64,000 bases of DNA, from the NCBI GenBank assembly GCA_947311845.1, contig CAMZMU010000107.1, positions 21,446,359 through 21,510,358 of the forward strand, in the 5' to 3' direction. The notes beneath the pieces were generated by a model. That model saw nothing but the letters and a program-made list of their open reading frames with translations, was not told where the DNA came from and did no database searches. Below, piece after piece: positions 56,046 to 64,000 of the stretch (its first letter is position 1; every line of letters starts with the position of its first letter). The position numbers and the translations under genes were made by a program. This DNA is from Poa pratensis (lineage: Eukaryota; Streptophyta; Magnoliopsida; Poales; Poaceae).

Positions 56046-58420
56046 CGTCTCTCCCTCACTGTCGCGGCGCGCGTGCGCAGCTTGTCTGGTTAGCTTGAGA
56101 GAGTTGCGGTGCCCGAGTGAGAGCGTGGTACTTGGGAGTGATCAGTGATCGATGATCGATCGGGGTATGGGTAGTATGATGATGGGACGCTTTGTGCTGT
56201 TTTTGGCGCCAGGGTATGCATGATGGCGTGGTTCTTATAATGAATGGTCTTCTTCCTGGCGGTGAGGGCAAAGGCAAACGAACTGCAGCCTTTTGCACAG
56301 CTTCTCTTTGTCTACCGGCTTATTTGAGCATTTACAGCGAGCGTGTTCTTTTTGTTTTGTCAAACGGTGGAACTCATCTGTTTAGAGCGTGGACACGATT
56401 CAACTGATTTATATCTGAGTGAAATTTTTTGGCTCCCGTGTTCCAGTGCTATATTTATTTTTTAAAAATAAAAAATCTGAAAAGGCCATGCATGTTATCA
56501 ATAATGTATTTGACAAACGTGGAAAATCTCAATTTGAAATATACTATATACTGAGCTACACAAAAAAAGATAAATGTGTGGATGTGATTATACACACTTT
56601 CAAATCTTTAAAATACACAAAATTTTCCAGTCAAAAAATATCATAATGTAGTCAATCCTATGGACTATAAGCGTGTAAAATTTTCGATGCAAAATACATT
56701 GTATTCTAGACTCAACAACAATGACAATTATGCAGGACTTGGGGCGCGTGAACATTGCAACTTCTTTTCTCATAAATTGCTGGATTTGTCTTTTTTGCTG
56801 ATCCCAAAATATGAGGTACTATTTGACACTGGAAATTTGTACGTTCGTAGTGCATAGAGTTGGCTACATCCAGGTAATTGTTTTCCGAATATTTTGAAAA
56901 CGTTTTCAAATAAAAAAATAAAAACGGGCTACCTAAAGCCTTTGCCCTCAGACTTACAAAAGACATGCGACCCTGCGTGCGACGTTGACGCTTCTCACCT
57001 GGCGCGCGTGAGCGACGGGGACACCTACACGACGGCGGGCGAGGCCGTCTTGAAAGCACAGCGCGAGCCACGCGCGGTTCTGTTTTGTGCATCACACACC
57101 TGTCGGGTAGTCACGGGCGCAGGCACCGGCGTTTGAAGCGAGATGGAATGCTTCGTTGCTTGTTGTTATTGACCCCACTTCCTGCTGGAGATTCCTTCAG
57201 TCGTCTGCTCTAGTTCCGGCTGTTTTCTTTCGAGCTACGCGACGACACCATGTTTCAATCATCTTGTTTTATTCCTGTGTGATAACAACCGCAACAATCT
57301 AGGCTCGATTCAAAGGAATAGTATAGGATTTTTGGAGGATTCAATCCTATAGGAAAATTTTCTATCTTGCTTGTTTGATTTGTAGGATTGGATCCTATAT
57401 AAATTTTTTTTTTCTAAGCAATCATTTGTACTACTTCCCGTACAGAAATTCCACTCCAAGTTTTTTTAAAAACTCTTTTGATGGAATCAAACAAACTTTG
57501 ATACATAGCAAATCCTATAGGATTGAAGTGTGCATGACCTTGCAATCATATACTTTTCATATTCCTTTGTCTTTCCTATCCTACGAATCAAAGAGGCCAT
57601 CTCCTTCGTCGTCGTCGTCATCGGAAGATGTTGCGGCCAAAAGGTCTCGCGGTTCTAGCGATGGGCTCTCGTCGATCTGTGGCCATACGTGGTGGCTGCC
57701 CGACGACGACGATAGCAAAAAAACAGAAAATGGTTGAACAATATTTTCAAACTAAGAAGAACAACAAGAAACAAGATTACAAAAATAGACCAAAATACAC
57801 TGATTTTTAGCAAAAAAATCGTGGGCTGGGGGGGGGGGGGGGGGCCGCCCCCCCCCCCTCCTACATAGCTCCGCCACTGGTAAGTTGCACCCAAAGTGCT
57901 AAATCTCCCAAGCTTCCATACAATGGGACCAAATACGGATCAAATACAATATTAATATGACAAATCCCGCATATCGAACGCAGCTGATATGTGGCTACTA
58001 GGCGCGATCATCCTGACATTCCACTAAAAGAATACTTCTTTTTTTATGGCCCGTCATATAAAGATAGAATAAATATGGATAGAGAGAAATTATATTGATT
58101 CGCGAAATGGCTATTTTTTTATGGCCCGTCATATAAAGATACAAGATTTTCGTTAACTGTATGGAATATATTTCTCGTGCTTGTTACGACCCTCGAGCAA
58201 GGCTGTACGGATTAAGCAAAGGTTGCAGATGCTCGAACGGTCGAAAACCCGATATAGTAAAACTCAGTAAAAAAAGAAAATAAATGTCATCACCCTAACA
58301 TTGAAAAAAAAGGACGAATCATGTTTTTTTTTAGAACTAAAAGACGAATCATGTAGAAGGTGTGAGCAAACATTGGGCCAAGGGCATGGGCCTGCACCAT
58401 GCGGCCTAACTAATACTCCG
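56046..58420. other. Intergenic with decayed MITEs
   Basis: Positions 56046-56300 are the promoter side of the SPARK gene; a TTATAA word at about 56234-56239 is a possible but weak TATA box. Positions 57300-57600 carry ATTCAAAGGAATAG..GAATCAAAGAGGCC ends with ATCCTATAGG words and look like the MITE at 16479. Near 57880 CTCCGCCACTG is a lone hAT-type end, preceded by an 18-G and an 11-C run. Confidence 0.45.
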
Positions 58421-58435
58421 ATCCTAGGCCTAGTT

Positions 58436-58579
58436 TTTTTTTTGTGCGAAAGCCGCAGGAGAGTTGCGATTTCATTGATAGGGGAAAGCGTTACAAGGAA
58501 CGAACGTACAACAACATAAGGGGGAAGAAAAAAACAAAGCGAGGAAGGTCAGCGCCCACCACGCAGGGACGGCAAGAAC
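58436..58579 (-). mobile_element. Short LINE 3'-end insertion
   Basis: A T-rich start followed by TTTCATTGATAGGGG..GTTACAAGG is the reverse complement of a plant LINE 3' end with poly(A). A perfect 15-bp target duplication ATCCTAGGCCTAGTT flanks it (58421-58435 and 58580-58594), so this is a complete, strongly 5'-truncated insertion. Confidence 0.88.
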
Positions 58580-58594
58580 ATCCTAGGCCTAGTT

Positions 58595-59286
58595 GGAATG
58601 TGCTAGTCTGAACTACTCCTAGATGAACAGGCTGCCGATGATATGCTACCTCAGCAAGAACATCTCCATTCGCTAAAAAAAAAGAACAACTCCAACTAAG
58701 TGGAGATTTTTACTCCCGAGAGTTCCAGTGATCCCTCCATTTAAATAATTTCGAAAATCATATTTACGAAATTAGAAAAAATCGGATTGAGTCAATGGTG
58801 TATCCCACAAACATATAAAATATCAATATCAAATACTTTGTATTTTGAACTCCAAAAATTACAAAAAGTGGATCTAAGTATGAATATTTTTAAATCACTA
58901 AATTTAATAAGATTTTTTGGTTTTTGCGTAGCCCATAATATAAAGTATTTGGACCTGATATTTTGCACGGTTGTGAGATATAGCATTGATTACATCCATT
59001 TTTTTAATTTATAAATATGATTTTCTATTTTTTCAATAGAGTGAGCACGGGAACTCGAGAGCCAAAAGAAAACACTCTTCGGTAAATACATATATTACTC
59101 TAAATGAGTTAATCTAGCATTCTAGCACATAGCGAACATGAGTGGAGATTTTTGACTCACAAGGTTCAGTGCTCTACTATTATTTGAAAAAAAAATGTAT
59201 TTATGAGTTACAGAAAAATCAGAAAAAAATTCAGATGTAACTAATGGTGTATCCCACAAACATGCAAAAAATGACAAAAGCGTGAT
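58595..59286. other. Intergenic, AT-rich with repeated words
   Basis: Contains two similar blocks (GTGTATCCCACAAACAT at 58798 and 59250) and ATTTGACTC/GAGTCAAT-type words, apparently decayed inverted repeats. No gene recognised. Confidence 0.35.
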
Positions 59287-59608
59287 CTTTTTTTTTGCGG
59301 GAACCAAACTAATATATTAAAGCAAAGCCATTACAGAAAGGACCTCCACGAAGAACAAAAATACAACCAAGTCCTCCTGAAGAACACTGTCGCCAACGAA
59401 GAACAGAGTGTGCCGACAACGCGCCGCCGCCGCATCTGCAATCAAGCCTTGGATCAGCAGAAGTCCCCTGACAGACGGGAAGCCGTCGAACCTCGAACTC
59501 CGGAGAGCCTCCATCCTGCTCCTCCGGCCACAGCGTCGCCTTGCTTCGAAAATCAGCCGATTCAAGATCTTCTAGAACTGGAGTCGCCGCACCGACCTCC
59601 AGCGTGGG
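59287..59608 (-). mobile_element. LINE 3' fragment
   Basis: The T10 start and ATATATTAAAGCAAAGCCATTACAG are the inverse of a LINE tail. On the minus strand a C-terminal ORF2-like reading (FVGDSVLQEDLVVFLF) precedes the tail. The 5' side fades out near the hAT MITE at 59609. Confidence 0.7.
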
Positions 59609-59806
59609 CAGTGGCGGATCTAGAACAAAATTGGTGGGGGTGCCAAGCTTAAAAACTTCCCTATTATACTTAACATTTAGCAATAATTAGTCCAAATACT
59701 AGCAACATTTAGCAAAAAATAGTCCAAAAATTAGAATCTATATAAATTTCTACATTTTTTAGGGGGTGCCATGGCACCCATGGCACCCCCACTGGATACG
59801 CCCCTG
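59609..59806. mobile_element. hAT-type MITE, 198 bp
   Basis: Ends CAGTGGCGGATCTAG and (inverted) CAGGGGCGTATCCAG; perfect 8-bp duplication AGCGTGGG at 59601-59608 and 59807-59814. Inverted GGGGGTGCC/GGCACCCCC lies inside both ends. Confidence 0.94.
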
Positions 59807-59814
59807 AGCGTGGG

Positions 59815-60535
59815 GAAGAACGCGCACGGCGGCCACCGAGGACCGCGAGCGCGAGGAAGGAGGTGCCCCACCGTGAAGCTGCACCGAGCTCCACCGCCGG
59901 AGAAGACGAGCACCACCTGCAAAACCGAAAGCCGCCGCACCACCATCTCCATGACGCCGACGACACGGTCCCTGACAGAGCCTACACTATATACAGCTGG
60001 GAAACGAGGTTCCCCCACCCTCAGCCGGCCGCTCCGGCCGGCGGAGGGCAGGGGAACCGGCGATTCGCCGGCGGCGAGGTGGATCTGCGGGGAGGTGCAC
60101 AAATATCGCCCTTTACTGTAGCGGAAAGGGGAAAGCGTCCAAGGTCGCGATAGTCAGCCTTTGTTTCACAAAAGCGTATGTATATTTTTAAATCTCTAAA
60201 TGTTACTAGATTTTGTCATTTTTACGGAGCCTATAATACAAAGTATTTAAATTCATATTTAGTACGTTCACGGGATACCATCATCCAGATTATTTAGAAT
60301 TTTTAAAACTCGTTAATATCTCGGGATCCAAAGACTCGTTCGGTCGTTCCGAACATAGCGACTGAACTCTTTAAAACGGGCCAAGGCAGTCATCTAGGAC
60401 TGACGCGTGGGGCCACTAGGTCATCGTCAAGGTTGAATCAGACTCAAATCATCTCCACGAGGTGGTCTCGCCGGCCATCGTTCCCCCATTCCCTCAACGC
60501 CGGCGCCGCCGCCGCCGCCGCGCCGTCCCGTCTCC
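59815..60535. other. Upstream region of the mTERF pseudogene
   Basis: Positions 59815-60120 are GC-rich with no recognised protein, probably the rest of the sequence the hAT MITE inserted into. Positions 60160-60330 are AT-rich. The likely mTERF promoter is within 60330-60535; no clear TATA box. Confidence 0.35.
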
Positions 60536-60915
60536 ATGCTCCATTTCCGGCCCAGCATCCTCACCCGCCTCCTCTCGTCCCCCTCCGCCTCTCCCATCTC
60601 CCATCCCCACCGTCTCCTCTCCTCTCCGCGGCCGCGCCCGCCGTTTCCCCAAGCCCTGGATTCAACGTGGAGGACTACCTCGTCGAGACCTGCGGCCTCA
60701 CCCGATCGCAGGCACTCAAGGCCTCCGCGAAGATCTCCCACCTCAACTCCCCCACCAAGCCCGACGCTGTCCTCTCCTTCCTTGCCGGCCTCGGCCTCTC
60801 CAACGCCGACGTTGCCGCCGCCGTCGCCAAGGACCCCAAGTTACTCTGCTCCATCGTGGAGAAAACCCTGGCGCCCGTCGTCGCCGGGCTCGCCGGGCTC
60901 GGTCTATCGCGTGAT

Positions 60916-61457
60916 TGTCGTTGCCACAAGGGCCTGGCTAGCTCTCAGCTCACGGGAGGAATCGGAGGTGGAAGAAGAGGATGAACAGTAAACTGACGAA
61001 ACTGAATTTTCGGGCGCACAAACACCCTTTTCTTCCTTCAACCCGAGCTCGATCCTCGTGGTCTTGGCTATGGCGATTACAGGGGGTGGGTTATATAGAC
61101 GCTGGCTCGCACATACGCTGCCACGCCGCGCACACGTCGCGCACTCACGCGAACTCAGGCACCCACTACGCCGAGCTCCACTCGCCCCAGCTCGCGCACT
61201 CGCCGCGCTCAGACGCGGACAACGCGGCCGTGCCTGCGATGGTGGACTCGGTCACCTCCGCCTACCTCGCTACAGCTAACTAACACACACACACACGCAC
61301 GCACCCGATCGCACGCAACGGCGTGCCCATACACGCCACACACGCTCGGTCGGATGCGCCTGATACAACCATGCGTGCGCACCATGCCGTGCACGTTCCA
61401 GGGCGCACAGACGCCGGCCAACGTGCACGCCATGATCGCCATGGCTTGTTGCCAACA
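60916..61457 (-). repeat. 3' LTR of the TR-GAG element
   Basis: On the minus strand it starts TGTTGGCAACAAGCC and ends GGCAACGACA. It has a CTATATAACCC TATA box near 61091-61100 and a short CA-repeat tract near 61282. Confidence 0.92.
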
Positions 61458-61478
61458 CTGCCCCTCCTAAGCCATGGC

Positions 61479-62294
61479 CTAGTCGAGGCCAGGAAGGTTC
61501 TCGACGTCGCAGACGAGCGCCTGCGCCAGCTCCTTCTTCTTCTTCTTCTTCCTGCAATCGCGCTCGAAGTGGCCGCGGATGCCGCAGTAGTGGCACTTGC
61601 CACGCCTATCCCAGTCCGCGCCGTTCCCCGCGTCGTCGTCGTTGTGGCCGCCACCGCGCGCACGTCGCTGAGCCTCCCACTGCGCCGCCGTGAGCAGGAG
61701 CTGTCCATCGCCGCGCTCGCCACCGCGTGCAGCCGCCTTGCGCCGCTCCGACCGCTCCTGGAACGCCTTCAGGCGACCGAGCACCTCGTCGAAGCACACC
61801 GTGTCGACGTCGCAGAACTGCTCGATGCCGGCCACCGCCGTGTACAGGGCGTCAGGCACGGTGTCGAGCATCTTCTTCACCATCTCGGCGTCGCCGAGCG
61901 TCGCGCCGAGGCTCGCGAACCTCGCCGCCATGCCGCTGATCTTGCCGGCGTAGACGTCCAGTGCCTCGCCGTCCTCCATGATCATGCGATCAAAATCCCC
62001 GCGGAGCGTGGACAGCCGAGCCTTCTGCACGCGATCCGCGCCGACGAATCGCGCCTTGAGGCTCGCCCACACCGCCGCCGCCGTCTTCTTCGCCGAAACC
62101 TGCAGGAGAATGTCCTCCGCGAGCGCACCGAGCAGGTACGCCCTCGCCGTCTTGTTCTTCTTCGGATCGACCTCCGCCGTCGGGTCCTCCGGAACCACCG
62201 CCTCCCAGACGCCTTGCGCGTCGAGGTTCGCCTCCGCCTTGATCGCCCACACCGTGTAGTTGTTCCCGTTCAGCACCGGACAGGAGAGCGGCAC
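61479..62294 (-). CDS. Gag of the TR-GAG element (start codon out of frame)
   Basis: A 271-codon open frame reads LNGNNYTVWAIKAEANLD, a DUF4219-like entry, then the UBN2 block (AYLLGALAEDILLQV, VWASLKARFVG, LDTVPDALYTAVA). It ends with a zinc knuckle CHYCGIRGHFERDC and LPGLD. Gag would bind and package element RNA. The likely initiator ATG at 62332 is one base out of frame because a G run between it and VPLSCPV has seven bases where eight would keep frame; this copy may thus produce no full-length Gag. Codon use is very GC-rich. Confidence 0.82.
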   Translation of the reverse strand: MPLSCPVLNGNNYTVWAIKAEANLDAQGVWEAVVPEDPTAEVDPKKNKTARAYLLGALAEDILLQVSAKKTAAAVWASLKARFVGADRVQKARLSTLRGDFDRMIMEDGEALDVYAGKISGMAARFASLGATLGDAEMVKKMLDTVPDALYTAVAGIEQFCDVDTVCFDEVLGRLKAFQERSERRKAAARGGERGDGQLLLTAAQWEAQRRARGGGHNDDDAGNGADWDRRGKCHYCGIRGHFERDCRKKKKKKELAQALVCDVENLPGLD

Positions 62295-62342
62295 CGCGCC
62301 CCCCCAGCGCCGCCGTGCGGGATCAACGCCATCGCTCGCCTC

Positions 62343-62354
62343 GCTCTGATACCA
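62343..62354 (-). promoter_or_regulatory. Primer-binding site of the TR-GAG element
   Basis: TGGTATCAGAGC, two bases inside the 5' LTR. It is identical to the primer-binding site of the old copia element at 42607-42618, so both elements use initiator methionine tRNA. Confidence 0.93.
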
Positions 62355-62356
62355 AA

Positions 62357-62895
62357 TGTCGTTGCCACAAGGGCCTGGCTAGCTCTCAGCTCACGGGAGG
62401 AATCGGAGGTGGAAGAAGAGGATGAACAGTAAACTGACGAAACTGAATTTTCGGGCGCACAAACACCCTTTTCTTCCTTCAACCCGAGCTCGATCCTCGT
62501 GGTCTTGGCTATGGCGATTACAGGGGTGGGTTATATAGACGCTGGCTCGCACATACGCCGCCACGCCGCGCACACGTCGCGCACTCACGCGAACTCACGC
62601 ACCCACTACGCCGAGCTCCACTCGCCCCAGCTCGCGCACTCGCCGCGCTCAGACGCGGACAACGCGGCCGTGCCTGCGATGGTGGACTCGGTCACCTCCG
62701 CCTACCTCGCTACAGCTAACTAACACACACACACGCACGCACCCGATCGCACGCAACGGCGTGCCCATACACGCCACACACGCTCGGTCGGATGCGCCTG
62801 ATACAACCATGCGTGCGCACCATGCCGTGCACGTTCCAGGGCGCACAGACGCCGGCCAACGTGCACGCCATGATCGCCATGGCTTATTGCCAATA
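62357..62895 (-). repeat. 5' LTR of the TR-GAG element
   Basis: Nearly identical to 60916-61457; its outer end is decayed from ACA to ATA on the plus strand, while the target duplication is perfect. Confidence 0.92.
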
Positions 62896-63688
62896 GTGAT
62901 GAGATCGCGCGCCTCGTCCCGGTCGCCCCCGACACACTCTGCTGCAGATCCATCGTCCCCAACCTGCAGTACTGCCTGCCCATCTTTCTCTCGTTCGAGA
63001 AGCTCCTTCGAGCGGTGAAGTACAACTCTAGTCTCCTCGCGGCGAACCTTGAGAGGACCGTGAAGCCCAACGTCGCGGTCTTGCGGGAGTGCGGTCTACG
63101 TGATTGCGATATTGCCAAGCTGAGCATATCTATGCCGAAGATCCTCACCACCAACCTAGAGCGTGTCCGGTGGATTGTGGCTTGCGCTGAAGGTTTAGGT
63201 GTGCCCCGTGACTCTCCGATGTTCAGGCACGCGCTGCGCTCCGTTACTTTCCTCAGCGAGGAGATCAGGAGAAGGTCGCCGCCAAAGTGGAGTACTTGAA
63301 GAACACGTTCGGGTGGTCGGATGCTGAGGTCAGAATTGCCGTTTCTAAGCTTCCGACAATGCTGACGATATCTAAGCACAGTCTGCAGAGTAGGTCAGAA
63401 TTCCTGATCTCCGAGGCCGGGTTGGAACCGGCCTAAATTGTTCATTGGACGGCATTGTTCACTTGTAGCTTGGAGGTTTGGCTTAGACCCCGGTACTATG
63501 TTATGAAGTTTCTCAAGGAAAATGGATTGGTCAAGCGTGACCGGAGCTACGCTACAGCTGTCATGCTCACCAAGAAGGCATTCATGGAAAAGTCCATATG
63601 CCCTCACAAGGAAGCTGCACCACACCTTGCTGAAGACTATGCAACAGTTTGCAGAGGCCAAGTGCCGATTAATTTCAGATTTACATGA

Positions 63689-64000
63689 ACCAGTGACGGG
63701 CTATGGGAATTGGTATAAACTGTGTATGACACAATGAAGTGTTGGCTGACTTTGTGTAGTAACCTGGTACTTCCGATCATAGTGTTCTTTATCTAATTGG
63801 AATGCTGGATGTTGGTTGTCCACATAATTTGTTCCTGAATCCTAATATGTAATGTTATCATTTAGTAGAGAAGAAACCATGGCTTGGTTATGACTTGTTC
63901 ATCCTCATGGCCATGTTATTTAACAATTGGAACTAAGAAAGTGTGAGAACAGGCCATTCTACTATGCGTTAAAAAATGTGCTCTGAATCTTATGCAAACT
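63689..64000. other. 3' flank of the mTERF pseudogene
   Basis: AT-rich sequence compatible with a 3' UTR. No second gene is visible before the window ends. Confidence 0.4.

Larger units (their letters stand above)
60916..62895 (-). mobile_element. TR-GAG type LTR retrotransposon (Gag only), 1980 bp
   Basis: LTRs at 60916-61457 and 62357-62895 and an 899-bp interior, flanked by the duplicated GTGAT (60911-60915 and 62896-62900). The interior encodes only a copia-type Gag on the minus strand. It has an initiator-Met primer-binding site (62354-62343) and a purine tract AGGAGGGGCAG (61468-61458). No protease, integrase or reverse transcriptase is present, so it depends on a related copia element. 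The LTRs differ by about four substitutions plus small repeat-length changes. Confidence 0.95.
60536..63688 (+). pseudogene. mTERF-family gene split by a Gag-only retrotransposon
   Basis: mTERF proteins bind organellar nucleic acid through helical repeats. The ATG at 60536 opens MLHFRPSILTRLLSSP, a transit-like leader. The mature part reads VEDYLVETCGLTRSQALKASAK, FLAGLGLSNADVAAAVAKDP and LLCSIVEKTLAPVVAGLAGLGL. A 1980-bp LTR element interrupts at the GTGAT at 60911. The gene resumes at 62901 (EIARLVPVAPD, VLRECGLRDCDIAKLSISMP, GVPRDSPMFRHALRSVTFLSEE). Other damage: an extra TCTCC near 60614-60627 shifts frame; eight extra bases near 63263-63270; TAA at 63434-63436 inside the last repeats. 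The remaining C terminus ends VPINFRFT, then TGA. The gene would otherwise be a single exon. Confidence 0.9.

Noticed and set aside
61323..62432. 369-codon plus-strand ORF over the TR-GAG interior
   Set aside because: It is the antisense of the Gag frame and runs into the LTR; arginine-rich composition only.

Overview
The window is nuclear DNA of a grass, most likely a Triticeae cereal (wheat, Aegilops, barley or rye group). This is inferred from intron-rich plant genes, many Stowaway-type MITEs with CTCCCTCCGT ends, hAT-type MITEs with CAGNGGCGGA ends, a CACTA element, LINEs, a SINE and nested LTR retrotransposons. No prokaryotic feature is present.

Layout. 2.2-11.6 kb: a sixteen-exon organellar RecG helicase gene on the minus strand, with single-base frameshifts in core exons. 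11.8-20.2 kb: copy A of a segmental duplication carrying a broken aspartyl-protease-like gene; copy A also holds two clear insertions absent from copy B (a hAT MITE and a solo LTR) and two further MITE-like ones. 20.2-28.5 kb: nested transposons (a long hairpin element, two LINE fragments, a CACTA element, a hAT MITE inside a LINE). 29.1-31.2 kb: a broken DUF4220/DUF594 membrane-protein gene, followed by a SINE. 32.9-44.0 kb: an old, 3'-truncated copia-type retrotransposon on the minus strand. A young 7.15-kb LTR element without polymerase, but with a 375-residue ORF of unknown function, has jumped into its gag start. 44.0-50.0 kb: copy B of the duplication, which begins exactly at the edge of the copia LTR. 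52.6-54.2 kb: a Harbinger-like element. 54.4-56.0 kb: the only host gene that looks intact, a two-exon SPARK-type GPI-anchored protein. 60.5-63.7 kb: an mTERF gene split by a 1.98-kb Gag-only copia element (TR-GAG type) and broken by further indels and a stop.

Taken together, of the six host gene loci (the protease counted twice), five are broken and one is intact. The comparison of copy A with copy B, and the target-site duplications around most insertions, allow the order of many events to be read. I saw no metabolic or defence gene cluster. The most unusual items are the Gag-only element in the mTERF exon, the orphan-ORF LTR element with a duplicated primer-binding-like site and paired RNA hairpins, and an array of ten near-palindromes upstream of the TATA box of the old copia LTR. 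All calls were made by reading; none was checked against a database.
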